From NCBI RefSeq assembly GCF_001427605.1, contig NZ_LMGZ01000018.1, forward strand, positions 248,001 through 312,000: 64,000 nucleotides of DNA. The letters run 5' to 3'. Below, in pieces: positions 1 through 9,874 of this stretch. The stretch comes from Devosia sp. Root635 (GTDB lineage: Bacteria; Pseudomonadota; Alphaproteobacteria; Rhizobiales; Devosiaceae). A model generated the notes under the pieces. The model ran no database searches and was not told where the DNA came from. It saw nothing but the letters and a program-made list of their open reading frames with translations. Both the position numbers and the translations under genes were made by a program. The stretch's first letter is position 1. Each line of letters starts with the position of its first letter.

Positions 1-38
1 CGACCCGCTGGACTGCCGGCTGACCATTGCGTCCTGGC

Positions 39-76
39 GATTGCCCCCGGATTACTTCCGGGGGCAATCTTATTTC
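39..76 (+). terminator. Rho-independent terminator of an upstream gene outside the window
   Basis: A perfect 12-bp inverted repeat (39-50 with 58-69) encloses a 7-base loop and is followed by a short T-rich stretch. No gene in the window lies to its left, so it probably ends a + strand gene beyond the left edge. Nothing else is recognisable between it and the promoter-like sequence near 277. Confidence 0.6.
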
Positions 77-276
77 GGCCCCAATGGCCTGCAAGAAACG
101 CATGACAGCTAACCTTTCCATGCGTGGCAAGCATGCCCCGAAAACCTTTTTCGGAACTGTTTTCCAGGAAAATTGTTTAGCGTCATAGAGTTGAGTTGAC
201 GAACGGTCGCAGGGTTGCTGTTTACCTTGATGGCGCTCCGCTGTTGCCGGGCCGGTAAACGAAGCTTAAACAATCG

Positions 277-305
277 TTGACTACAGGGCTCGCGACAAGC
301 TAAAA
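277..305 (+). promoter_or_regulatory. Possible sigma70-type promoter of the small secreted protein
   Basis: TTGACT at 277-282 and CTAAAA at 300-305 are separated by 17 bases and sit 36 bases upstream of the start codon of the next gene. The -35 match is good and the -10 match is weak, so this is only a suggestion. Confidence 0.3.
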
Positions 306-340
306 ATGGCTTTGCGGCCAGGGATTTGAGGAAGATTAAC

Positions 341-733
341 ATGCGTAAGCTGATCATGACTTTCGCGACGGCTGGTGTGCTCAGCGTGTCAGCCTTGTCG
401 GCCGCCAATGCGGCCCCGGTGCCGGGTTTCGAGGCTCTGTACCAGGCGGCGTTCGCGGCCTGCACGCCCACGGGCGGCGTGGCGGCCAACCCGGCTGCCT
501 GCGAAGCGGCAATCAACGCCTACTCGGCTGCGCTCATCGCCGCCGGCGTGGCGCCCACGGTGGCCTTGGCTTCCTTCACCGAACTGCGCGCAGAAGTGAC
601 TGCCGCTGGTGGTGGTGACGCCATCGAGGCGCTGTTCGAAGAATTGCTGCCCGAATCCGGTTCGGTTGCGCCGCCTCCGGGCGACACGCCTCCGGCCAAT
701 GATGGCAGCGGCACTCCCGCCAGCCCGACCTGA
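341..733 (+). CDS. Small secreted protein of unknown function
   Basis: The product is 130 residues. I chose the ATG at 341 because a good ribosome binding site (GAGGAAG, 328-334) precedes it; an in-frame TTG at 326 lies too far upstream of that site. Residues 1-23 form a typical Sec signal peptide (basic start, hydrophobic core, cleavage after Ala-Asn-Ala). The mature part is rich in Ala, has two Cys that could form a disulfide, and ends in a Pro/Gly/Thr-rich tail after about residue 107. I recognise no family. The gene is monocistronic, bounded by a strong terminator, and lies just before a polysaccharide locus on the same strand. A periplasmic or surface role is likely but not shown. Confidence 0.7.
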   Translation: MRKLIMTFATAGVLSVSALSAANAAPVPGFEALYQAAFAACTPTGGVAANPAACEAAINAYSAALIAAGVAPTVALASFTELRAEVTAAGGGDAIEALFEELLPESGSVAPPPGDTPPANDGSGTPASPT

Positions 734-750
734 TTGCAATACGGTTTTTA

Positions 751-785
751 AAAGAGGCGCGATGCAAGTCGCGCCTCTTTTTGTT
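751..785 (+). terminator. Rho-independent terminator after the small secreted protein
   Basis: A perfect 12-bp stem (751-762 with 769-780) with a 6-base loop runs directly into a T tract. It lies 17 bases after the stop codon at 733 and should end that transcript. The rest of the gap up to 1050 shows no gene or clear signal. Confidence 0.8.
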
Positions 786-1050
786 TGTGCCGGGCCGGCT
801 TTTGCGGCGCTGCTGCCTCCGGGGGGTCTGCCATGAGGCAGGCGCATAGCTTCGGATTGGCATATTTTTTTGAGAAATCGTGGCTCTTTCGTTCCGAGTG
901 CCACCCTTTTGTCGTGATTCTGGAAGTATTTTCTGAGTGTCATTAATGATGACACGCGATGTCATTGGGCGGGGCTTGGAAAAAGTTTAAAGTTTGGTAA
1001 CCTAGTTTTGCGGCGTTTGAACTTTAGACAGTGAGTGGCTGTCCAGATTT

Positions 1051-1863
1051 GTGAGTATTGCAGTGAACAGTTTTGCGCACTCCGAAAGTCAAACCCCTTC
1101 TGCTTCACTCGGCGAAGCCGTGATCACTGACGGCACGTCGCTCGGCGAGCTCGATTTCAACTGGGCGTCAAAGCGCGCGCTGGGCTCTACTCAGAGCGGA
1201 CTGACTTTATCATGGTCGCATGGCGCACCCGAAGCGGCGCCGGTGTCGACGATGCGCAATGCGCAACTGGTGGGCAAGCGGCTGTTCGATATTGTCGGCG
1301 CCTCGCTGGCACTGCTGCTGCTGCTGCCGCTCTTCGTCGTGGTCGGCATCGCCATCAAGGCGACCAGCCGCGGGCCGGTCTTTTTCCGCCAGTTGCGGGA
1401 AGGCCGGGGGGGCGCGCTGTTCACGACGCTGAAATTCCGCTCGATGAAGCTCGAAGACTGCGACGATACCGGCGTCACGCAGACGCGGAAAGATGACCCG
1501 CGGGTCAGCTCGATCGGCCGGTTCCTGCGCCGGACCAGCATCGACGAGCTGCCGCAATTGCTCAATGTGGTTGTGGGCGACATGTCGCTGGTCGGGCCGC
1601 GCCCCCATGTGCGCGGCATGGAAGCGGGCGGCAGGCCCTATCGTGAGCTGGTGCCCTACTACGACGCCAGGCTGGCCATGCGCCCCGGCATTACCGGCTG
1701 GGCCCAGGCGAACGGGCTGCGCGGCTCGACCGCCGATGCGCGGCTCGCCATCAGCCGCATCGATCACGACATCGCCTATATCCAGAATTTTTCGCTCTGG
1801 CTCGATGTAAGGACCCTGATCGACACGGTTCGCCACGAGTTCATCGGCGGGTCGGGCGAATAA
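1051..1863 (+). CDS. Priming sugar-phosphate transferase (bacterial sugar transferase family)
   Basis: This family (PF02397; ExoY, WcaJ, WbaP) transfers a sugar phosphate from a nucleotide sugar to undecaprenyl phosphate at the inner membrane, the first step of capsule or exopolysaccharide assembly. The 270-residue product has a low-complexity N-terminal extension (about 1-70). KRLFDIVG begins at 76 and leads into one hydrophobic segment (about 83-103). Family motifs follow: LKFRSM (127-132), R161-T-S-I-D-E-L-P and the GPRPH core (182-186). It is the short ExoY type, without the four extra membrane spans of WbaP. The start is a GTG at 1051; a GTG at 1063 is an alternative, and neither has a strong ribosome binding site. 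It opens the polysaccharide locus and probably sets the first sugar of the repeat unit; which sugar cannot be read from the sequence. Confidence 0.88.
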   Translation: MSIAVNSFAHSESQTPSASLGEAVITDGTSLGELDFNWASKRALGSTQSGLTLSWSHGAPEAAPVSTMRNAQLVGKRLFDIVGASLALLLLLPLFVVVGIAIKATSRGPVFFRQLREGRGGALFTTLKFRSMKLEDCDDTGVTQTRKDDPRVSSIGRFLRRTSIDELPQLLNVVVGDMSLVGPRPHVRGMEAGGRPYRELVPYYDARLAMRPGITGWAQANGLRGSTADARLAISRIDHDIAYIQNFSLWLDVRTLIDTVRHEFIGGSGE

Positions 1864-2165
1864 GGTCGACTGCTTCACCTGTAACCATCGCATATCCCCA
1901 AGGATGCTGGACAAGGCGAAGGGGCCGGTCACCCCTTTGCATGCGGCCGGAACAGTGTCGGGAAGTATCAATTTGCCTTCAATACAGTGTGTGCCGGAAG
2001 GTTGTCGGGACGTTTCTTTGGCATGTGCAGAAGACCAGTGTGAGCAGTCACCAAATAGGAACCTTGTCTCGATAGTGTCAGGAAAACGTCATGGCGTGCC
2101 TGCTGAAATGGCATCCAGTGACAGAGCGGCGTCGCTGCGAAGCAGCACGGTATTGGAGTAGCTGA
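1864..2165. other. Intergenic stretch before gmd
   Basis: About 300 bases without a convincing gene. An open frame at 1904-2161 has no family resemblance, no ribosome binding site and unusual composition, so I do not call it. GGAG at 2155-2158 is the ribosome binding site of gmd. I see no clear terminator or promoter. Confidence 0.5.
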
Positions 2166-3226
<1,061 letters not shown>

Positions 3227-3227
<1 letters not shown>

Positions 3228-4168
3228 TGTATCGGCTTGAGGGACGAAGGGTCTGGGTGGCCGGACACCGGGGCATGGTTGGCAGCGCCGTGGCGCGGCG
3301 GCTGGCCTCTGAGGGTTGCGAGATCGTTTCGGCGGATCGCAATATGGTGGACCTCAAGCGCCAGGCGGATGTGGAGGCCTTTGTCGGCGATGCCAGGATC
3401 GATGCCGTGGTCGTGGCGGCGGCCAAGGTCGGTGGAATCCTCGCCAACGAGACCCAGCCGGCCGAATTCCTCTACGACAACCTCATGATCGAAGCCAATA
3501 TCATCGAGGCGGCCCATCGGGCGGGCGTGGATCGCCTGCTGTTTCTGGGGTCGTCGTGCATCTATCCGAAATTCGCGGCGCAGCCACTGACCGAGGATGC
3601 CTTGCTGACGGGGCCGCTCGAGCCCACCAATGAATGGTATGCGGTGGCCAAGATCGCCGGCATCAAGCTGTGCCAGGCCTATCGCGCGCAGTATGGACGC
3701 GACTACATTTCGGCAATGCCCACCAATCTCTACGGTCCGGGCGACAATTTCGACCTCCAGTCCAGCCATGTCATGCCGGCGCTGATCCGCAAGGCGCATG
3801 AGGCCAAGCAGGCGGGTGCCAGTTCGATCACGGTATGGGGCACCGGTACGCCGCGGCGGGAATTCCTGCATGCGGACGATTGCGCCGATGCCCTGGTCTT
3901 CCTGCTGCAGCAATATTCGGCGGCGGACCATGTCAATGTCGGCTTCGGCGACGATATCAGCATCCTGGACCTTACCCGGCTGGTCTGCGAGGTCGTCGGC
4001 TTCGAGGGAGAGATCGTCCACGATCTTACCAAAAAGGACGGAACGCCCCGGAAACTGATGAGCAATGCCCGCCTGCGTGAATTGGGCTGGGCGCCGCGGA
4101 TTTCCCTGCGGGACGGAATTGTGGAGACCTACAACTGGTTCCTCGCCAATCAGGAGCGTTGGCAATGA
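3227..4168 (+). CDS. fcl: GDP-L-fucose synthase
   Basis: It is the bifunctional 3,5-epimerase/4-reductase that turns the Gmd product into GDP-L-fucose using NADPH. The product is 313 residues, the usual length. I placed the start at the ATG of a TGATG overlap with gmd rather than at an earlier in-frame codon inside gmd. The nucleotide motif is GHRGMVGSA (13-21). SSCIYP (109-114) and Tyr138/Lys142 are the catalytic signatures of this family, and PTNLYGPGDNF is also characteristic. The stop codon overlaps the next SDR gene (ATGA), so the genes are probably translationally coupled. Confidence 0.95.
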
Positions 4169-5127
4169 GCCATACGGCAGTCATCTTTGGCGGGTCCGGC
4201 TTTTTCGGCACCCATCTCGCCCGGCAACTGGCTGAAGACCCTGCGGTGGAGCGCATCGTGCTGGCGGATATGCGCGAGCCGCGCTTTGCCCATGCCAAGG
4301 TCGACTTCGTGCATTGCGACGTGCGCGGGCCCATCGACATCGCGGTTGCGGGCGAGGTGGTCATTTACAATTTCGCCGCCGTGCATACCACGCCCGGCCA
4401 TGAAGACTGGGAATATTACTGGACCAATGTGCGGGGCGCGATCGAGGTCTGCCGTTTCGCGGACCGGGTCGGAACCACGCGGCTATTCTTCACCTCGACG
4501 ATGGGCATTTACGGGCCGCAGGAAGACCGTGTCGATGAGGACACGCCGCCGCTGCCGGTGACGGCCTATGGCAAATCCAAGCTGCTGGCCGAGAAGATTC
4601 ATGAAGACTGGCAGGCGCGCGATCCGCAGCGGCGGCTGGTGGTGATGCGGCCCGCAGTGACCTTCGGGGAAGGGGAAAGGGGCAATTTCGAGCGCCTGGC
4701 CGGCCTCCTGCGCAAGGGGCGCTTCGTCTATCCGGTTCGCAAGGACACGATCAAGGCCTGCGCGCCGGTCGAGGAAATGCCGCGATGCCTGGCCTATATG
4801 GCCAGCTTCGACGAACCGGTCATCCGGTTTATCTTCGCCTATCCGGAACGGACGACAACCGAGGATATCAACAAGGCCTTCCACGACGCGGCGGGCTACC
4901 GACTGCCTGGCATCGTGGTGCCGGGATGGCTCATCTATACGGCAGCGTTCGGTTTTGAAATTCTGGGTAGACTGGGGTTGCGCACGTCAATCAACCGGGC
5001 GCGCGTCCGCAAGCTTGTCCAGTCCACCAATATCTATCCCAAGGAGCTGGTCGAGCGCCAATGGCGCTTCGAGTTGCCGCTGACCGAGGCGCTGCGGCGC
5101 TGGAACGAAACGAACGGTTTCCGATGA
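4165..5127 (+). CDS. NAD-dependent epimerase/dehydratase (extended SDR) of the polysaccharide locus
   Basis: The product is 320 residues of the extended short-chain dehydrogenase fold. GGSGFFG (9-15) is the nucleotide-binding turn, STMGIYG (111-117) supplies the Ser/Thr, and Tyr135/Lys139 (YGKSK) form the catalytic pair. The C-terminal third contains a hydrophobic stretch (about 252-265) seen in SDRs related to 3-beta-hydroxysteroid dehydrogenases. The family modifies nucleotide sugars, but I cannot name the substrate. I took the ATG at 4165 overlapping the fcl stop, with GGAG just upstream, over a TTG six bases earlier. Placement between GDP-fucose synthase and glycosyltransferase genes suggests that it makes another activated sugar for the repeat unit. 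Confidence 0.85.
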   Translation: MSHTAVIFGGSGFFGTHLARQLAEDPAVERIVLADMREPRFAHAKVDFVHCDVRGPIDIAVAGEVVIYNFAAVHTTPGHEDWEYYWTNVRGAIEVCRFADRVGTTRLFFTSTMGIYGPQEDRVDEDTPPLPVTAYGKSKLLAEKIHEDWQARDPQRRLVVMRPAVTFGEGERGNFERLAGLLRKGRFVYPVRKDTIKACAPVEEMPRCLAYMASFDEPVIRFIFAYPERTTTEDINKAFHDAAGYRLPGIVVPGWLIYTAAFGFEILGRLGLRTSINRARVRKLVQSTNIYPKELVERQWRFELPLTEALRRWNETNGFR

Positions 5128-6392
5128 CACAGACTTTCGACGCCACCTTCAAGATCGTTTTCCACGACTATGGCGGGCATGCCTTTACCGCGCATATCGC
5201 CCGTGAAATGGCGCGGCGCGGCGTGCGGACGCATTACATGTCGTTTGGCAGCTTCGCTACGCCGAAGGGCAAGGTGGACGGGCGAGGCGGCGATCCGGAA
5301 TTGTTCAGCGCCGAGCAGTTGAGCATTTCGGCACCCTTCGACAAGGAAAACCTGATCCGCCGGCGGCAGCAGCAGATCGAATATGCCCGCGTCGCGGCGG
5401 CCAAGGTGCTTGAGCAAAAGCCGGATGTCGTCTTCTCGTCCAATTCGCCGCTCGAAGTGCAGCAGCACCTGATGCGGGCCTGCCGCACCATCGGCGCCAA
5501 GTTCGTGTTCTGGGTGCAGGACATCCATAGCGAGGCCATCGGGCAAATCCTCGGGCGCAAGAATGCCCTGCTGGGCCGCTTGGCCGGTTCCTATTACCGG
5601 ATGCTCGAGCGCCGGCTGCTACGGCAGAGCGACGGCGTCATCGTCATCTCCGAAGCGTTCAGGGATATGCTGGGCGGCTGGGGGCTGGACGCTGCGCGCA
5701 TGACGGTGGTCGAGAACTGGGCGCCGCTGGAAGACATACCGGTATTGCCGCGCGACAACGACTGGGCCTTGCGCCACATGCGCGCCGACCGCACCCGCAT
5801 CGTCTATTCGGGCACCATGGCTCGCAAGCACAATCCGGACATGCTGCTGCATCTGGCGCGGAACCTCGACGTGGATGTCCACCTGTTCTCCGAGGGCGTC
5901 AACGCGGACTATGTGCGGCGGAGCGCGGCGGAGCAGGGGCTCGACAATGTGTTCGTCCAGGGCTGGGTGCCGGTGGATGACCTGCCCGGCATGCTGGCGG
6001 GTGCCGATATCCTCTACGCCGTGATCGAGCGCGAGGCGGGGGCATTCTCGGTGCCCTCCAAGGTGTTGTCGTATCTGGCGGCGGGCCGGCCGATCCTGGC
6101 GTCCATTCCGGCGGAGAACCTTTCCAGCCGCAAGATTGCCCGGGCCGAGGCGGGCCTGGTATCCTCGCCCGACGATGTCGAGGCGCTGCTGGCCGATGCC
6201 CGCACGCTGCTGGCCGATGCCCAACTGCGCCAGCGCATGGGGGCCAATGGCCGCCGTTATGCCGAAGCCGAATTCGACGTCACCGCCATTGGCGAGCGGT
6301 TCGTTACCATTATCGAAGAGGCCATGGGGCAGCCGCTGAACCAGCCATCACCGCAACCTGTTGCGCCGATCGGCGCCCGCTCTTCCGCCTGA
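5124..6392 (+). CDS. Glycosyltransferase family 4 (GT-B fold)
   Basis: The product is 422 residues and should add a sugar to the lipid-linked repeat unit on the cytoplasmic side. The N-terminal half has the acceptor domain (KIVFHDYGGHAF start). The C-terminal half has the GT4 donor-binding pattern, with VYSGTMARKHNPD at the domain junction and the conserved region PSKVLSYLAAGRPILA. Overall layout resembles WbuB-type transferases. The start is the ATG of an ATGA overlap with the preceding SDR gene. Sugar and linkage specificity cannot be read from the sequence. Confidence 0.87.
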   Translation: MTQTFDATFKIVFHDYGGHAFTAHIAREMARRGVRTHYMSFGSFATPKGKVDGRGGDPELFSAEQLSISAPFDKENLIRRRQQQIEYARVAAAKVLEQKPDVVFSSNSPLEVQQHLMRACRTIGAKFVFWVQDIHSEAIGQILGRKNALLGRLAGSYYRMLERRLLRQSDGVIVISEAFRDMLGGWGLDAARMTVVENWAPLEDIPVLPRDNDWALRHMRADRTRIVYSGTMARKHNPDMLLHLARNLDVDVHLFSEGVNADYVRRSAAEQGLDNVFVQGWVPVDDLPGMLAGADILYAVIEREAGAFSVPSKVLSYLAAGRPILASIPAENLSSRKIARAEAGLVSSPDDVEALLADARTLLADAQLRQRMGANGRRYAEAEFDVTAIGERFVTIIEEAMGQPLNQPSPQPVAPIGARSSA

Positions 6393-6431
6393 TCCGGCAG
6401 CGACCTGCCACTATCGAGGGTATTCATACAT

Positions 6432-7505
6432 ATGTCTTCTGCACCGCGCGTCGCGCTCGTGTCCGGCTTCTGGGGCCAGAATATCGGCAACGCCTTTTTC
6501 AATGTCGGCGGCCACTGGATTTTGCGCCAAATCTTCGGCGAGGATAATGTCGCCTTCATCCAGGACCAGCCCGGCTACCGCACCTTCCACAAGCAGGAAA
6601 CCGGCAATCCACACAACGACATCGAGCTGCTGCGCTTCCTCGATGTCGACTACATCGTCATGCAGGGCCCGCTGATGACGGTGTCGCTGGAAAAGCTGTG
6701 GCGGCCGACGCTGGAAGCTCTCACCGCGCGCGGCACCAAGATCATTCTGCTCGGCGCCGCCTTCTTCAAATATACCGAGGCCGAGTTTACGGCGGTCAAG
6801 GCATTCCTGGCCGAGTTCAAGCCTGCCGTTATCAGCACACGCGACAGCCGTTCCTACGAAGTGCTCAAGAGCTGGGAGACCGATATTCCGCTCTATGACG
6901 GCATGGACAGCGCCTTTTTCGTGCCCAAGGCGTATAAGCCATTCGACTTTGCCGTCGACCGCTACCTGGCGCTCAATTTCGACCGCTTCCCCGAACCCGA
7001 TATCAAGCTGGCGTCGACGCGCGACACGGCGGCGACGCATGCATTCGAGCATCGCGGCAAGTGGTGGAACCTGCACGTTCCCAAGCTGCAGGACTATCTC
7101 TCGCACAAGGGCAAGGCTGTGGCCTATCTGGGGCACCTGCTCGACCGGCGCAAGCTGCCGACCGAGGTGGATGGACTGATGGTCATGCGGCCCGAGCACC
7201 GGGTCAATCCGCATATGACTCGCAAGATTTACCAGCATCCCAACGCCGTCGCCTCGGACGAGCCCTGGACCTATTTCAACATCTACGCCAATTCCGAATT
7301 CGTGCTGGCCGACCGCGTTCATGCCTGCGTGGCGGCGTTGGCCTATGGTCGCGAGGCCATGCTGTTTACCCCGTCGCCTCGCCAGGCGCTGTTTGCGCGC
7401 GTCGGCGCGACGGATATTCGCGCGCGGCCGGTCAGGCTCGACATGGACTGGCTGGAACAGGAGCGGATGGATGAGGTGGCGTGGCTGAAGGACAAGTTGA
7501 GCTGA
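6432..7505 (+). CDS. Polysaccharide pyruvyl transferase family protein
   Basis: The product is 357 residues and resembles the pyruvyl transferase family (PF04230), which attaches ketal-linked pyruvate from phosphoenolpyruvate to sugars, adding negative charge. Visible family features are the N-terminal GFWGQNIGNAFF segment, the central LLGAAFF segment followed by ISTRDSRSYEVL, and the C-terminal FVLADRVHACVAALAYGR region, which carries the conserved Asp-Arg-His of the active site. It starts 39 bases after the glycosyltransferase and overlaps the next gene by one base (TGATG). It predicts a pyruvylated polysaccharide; the modified sugar is unknown. Confidence 0.85.
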   Translation: MSSAPRVALVSGFWGQNIGNAFFNVGGHWILRQIFGEDNVAFIQDQPGYRTFHKQETGNPHNDIELLRFLDVDYIVMQGPLMTVSLEKLWRPTLEALTARGTKIILLGAAFFKYTEAEFTAVKAFLAEFKPAVISTRDSRSYEVLKSWETDIPLYDGMDSAFFVPKAYKPFDFAVDRYLALNFDRFPEPDIKLASTRDTAATHAFEHRGKWWNLHVPKLQDYLSHKGKAVAYLGHLLDRRKLPTEVDGLMVMRPEHRVNPHMTRKIYQHPNAVASDEPWTYFNIYANSEFVLADRVHACVAALAYGREAMLFTPSPRQALFARVGATDIRARPVRLDMDWLEQERMDEVAWLKDKLS

Positions 7506-8551
7506 TGACCCGATCGCCGGCGATCCATTTCGTCTGCGTCACGCCGCCGCCAGTCACCGGCATGACCAATGTTTCCGCCGCAATGGCCATACGTCTGGCC
7601 GAGAAATATCCGGTCGTCGGGTACCGCATCAATCGGCCGGAGGGGATATCAAATCGCCGCTGGTCGGCGACCAAGCATGTCCGGCTGATTGCCGGCGCAA
7701 TGCAGGCCGCCCTGCGGGCCCGCAACGGGGACTATGTCTACATGACGCCCGATTCCGGGAATGGGCTGATCGGCAGCCTGATCATGCTGGCGATGCTGCG
7801 CATCATGGGCCGGCAAGTAGTCATGCACCATCACGTGTTCAGCTATCTCAACGAAACGTCCCTGGTCAGCCGGCTGTTCTTCCGGATCGCGCGGCATGGT
7901 GTGCGGCACATCGTGCTGTGCGGGCGCATGGGCGAGCTGATGCAGAGCCGCTATGGCGGCGGGTTCGAGGTGGTGGTGCAGTCCAACGCCGCACTGGTGG
8001 GTGCCGCTGCCAGCCGCCCCGAACGCCTGGCGCTGCGAACGATCGGCTACCTGAGCAACATCACGACCGACAAGGGCATCGACACGTTCCTGGCGACCGC
8101 CGAGCAACTGGCCGATCGCTATCCCGATCTCAAGGTTCTGATCGCCGGCCCCGCCGCCAGTGAAGCGGTGCGGGGGCTGGTCGAGCAGTTCGTGGCAAAG
8201 AATACGAAGAACCGGCAATATCTCGGGCCGGTCTATGGGGCGGACAAGGCGAAGTTCTTCGAACAGGTCGATGTGCTGCTGTTTCCGACGCGCTACAAGA
8301 ACGAGGCCGAGCCGCTGGTGATCTTTGAAGCCGCGCGCGCCGGAACCCTGGTGATCGCCAGCGATCGGGGGTGCATCTGTGAGCAGATCGCCGACCGGGA
8401 TCTCGTCGTTCCCGACGCTGACGACTTCGTGCAGCGCGCGGCGGGGCGTGTTGGTACGTGGATCGACGATCCGGCCGCTTTCGCCACGGCGTGGCGCACA
8501 ACCGAGTCGATGCGGACGCCGCCCGACCTACCGGCGCTGCCGATAGGATGA
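7505..8551 (+). CDS. Glycosyltransferase (GT-B fold, family 1/4-like)
   Basis: The product is 348 residues. The start is the ATG overlapping the stop of the pyruvyl transferase gene. The C-terminal half shows the GT4 pattern: a YLSNITTDKGIDTFL domain-entry motif, LKVLIAGPA, and a donor-site region LLFPTRYKNEAEPLVIFEAA containing the E-x7-E arrangement with both Glu visible. The N-terminal half holds an acceptor domain with a hydrophobic patch around 90-105 that may contact the membrane. It probably adds one of the repeat-unit sugars. Its stop overlaps the flippase start (ATGA). Confidence 0.85.
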   Translation: MTRSPAIHFVCVTPPPVTGMTNVSAAMAIRLAEKYPVVGYRINRPEGISNRRWSATKHVRLIAGAMQAALRARNGDYVYMTPDSGNGLIGSLIMLAMLRIMGRQVVMHHHVFSYLNETSLVSRLFFRIARHGVRHIVLCGRMGELMQSRYGGGFEVVVQSNAALVGAAASRPERLALRTIGYLSNITTDKGIDTFLATAEQLADRYPDLKVLIAGPAASEAVRGLVEQFVAKNTKNRQYLGPVYGADKAKFFEQVDVLLFPTRYKNEAEPLVIFEAARAGTLVIASDRGCICEQIADRDLVVPDADDFVQRAAGRVGTWIDDPAAFATAWRTTESMRTPPDLPALPIG

Positions 8552-9813
8552 ACATGCTGACCAGGATAAGGCGCATGGCCGGAAGCAGGCTGGCCGGCAA
8601 CCTGCTGGCCATCTATCTGGCGCGGATGGTCAATATCATCATACCGCTGGCCATGGTGCCGATCTTCGCCCGCGTGCTGGACCCGGCCACGTTCGGCCTG
8701 ACGCTGCTGGCGCAGGCGCTGGGCCTGTGGATCGTCCAGGTCGTCGAGTTCGGCTATGATTTCAGCGCCACGCGGCGCCTCGCACGGGCCGACTGGTCGG
8801 AGGACGGCTGGAAGCTCATCGTCCGGGACACACTGTTCGGGCAGAATGTGCTGGTGCTGCTGTGCCTCGTGGGCTCCCTGGCCTTCCTGTTTCTGGTGGA
8901 AGGGTTTGCACAGTCGCCGCTGATCCTGCTGCTGGCCTGGGCCTATGGGGCCATGGCGGGCTATACGCCACGCTGGTATTTCTATGCGCGTGAGGAATTG
9001 GCCGGGTTCACCACGGTTTCCATATTGGGCAGGGCGGCGGGGGCCGTGGTTTCGGTCCTGGCGGCGATCTTCACCCGCAGCGGCGAGGGGATCATGTTCG
9101 GCTATGCGCTGGGCAGCCTCATTCCACTGGTCTGGTGCCTGTGGATCATCCTGCCCAGCATACGGCACCTGCCGCTGGATATGCGCGCCGGATTCGAAAC
9201 GCTGCGCGAGGGCGGCGGCATTTTCGCGTTCAAGATTTCCAAGATGGTCTACAGCCTGGGCGGCGTAACGGTGGTGGGTATTCTCGCAACGCCGGCCGTT
9301 CTGGCGCAATATGCCTCGTCCGACCGGCTGGTGCGCGCGGGCATCAACCTGGCCACGTCGTTCACGATCGCCTTTTTCCCGCGGCTGTCCCAATTGGTGG
9401 AAACCGACCGCGCGGCCGCTCGCCGGATGTTCCTGACAATCACGTGCTTGTCGGTGGCGATGATGACGGTCGCGGCCATCGTGGTCACGTTCAACAGCGA
9501 ACTCATCGTCGCGATCATCCTGGGGGATGGCTATGAGGCGGCGGCGCCCGTGCTGGCACTGCTGATCTGGGTGGCGCCGCTCAACATGTACCAATTCAGC
9601 GTGGGTACGCAGTGGATGATTCCCCTGGGCATGGAGCGTGCCTTCTCGGCTATCATCGCCGGCGCCGCCATCGTCTATGTGGGGCTCGCGCTCTGGGCCG
9701 TGCAGCATGGCGGGGAAGTGCTGGCGCAGGCCAATGTCGCGGCCGAATTCGTGCTTTGCCTGGCGCTTACCGGATATGTGATGCTAGTGCGCCGGCGCGG
9801 CGGCGACGCGTAA
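8548..9813 (+). CDS. Oligosaccharide flippase (Wzx-type, MOP superfamily)
   Basis: The product is 421 residues, almost entirely hydrophobic, with about 12 predicted membrane spans. The N-terminal segment (NLLAIYLARMVNIIIPLAM) and the following FARVLDPATFGL motif are typical of polysaccharide biosynthesis proteins of the RfbX/Wzx family. It should flip the undecaprenyl-linked repeat unit across the inner membrane. The start is the ATG in an ATGA overlap with the glycosyltransferase. It ends the tightly coupled part of the operon; the polymerase follows 61 bases later. Confidence 0.9.
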   Translation: MNMLTRIRRMAGSRLAGNLLAIYLARMVNIIIPLAMVPIFARVLDPATFGLTLLAQALGLWIVQVVEFGYDFSATRRLARADWSEDGWKLIVRDTLFGQNVLVLLCLVGSLAFLFLVEGFAQSPLILLLAWAYGAMAGYTPRWYFYAREELAGFTTVSILGRAAGAVVSVLAAIFTRSGEGIMFGYALGSLIPLVWCLWIILPSIRHLPLDMRAGFETLREGGGIFAFKISKMVYSLGGVTVVGILATPAVLAQYASSDRLVRAGINLATSFTIAFFPRLSQLVETDRAAARRMFLTITCLSVAMMTVAAIVVTFNSELIVAIILGDGYEAAAPVLALLIWVAPLNMYQFSVGTQWMIPLGMERAFSAIIAGAAIVYVGLALWAVQHGGEVLAQANVAAEFVLCLALTGYVMLVRRRGGDA

Positions 9814-9874
9814 ACCAAACGGTGGCTATCCTGTGCTAGACCAGCCGTTCCGGTAAAAGAGCCCGAGAGCCCAG

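Noticed and set aside
1904-2161. 85-codon open frame upstream of gmd
   Set aside because: No ribosome binding site, no family features and atypical composition; it looks like an open stretch in an intergenic region.
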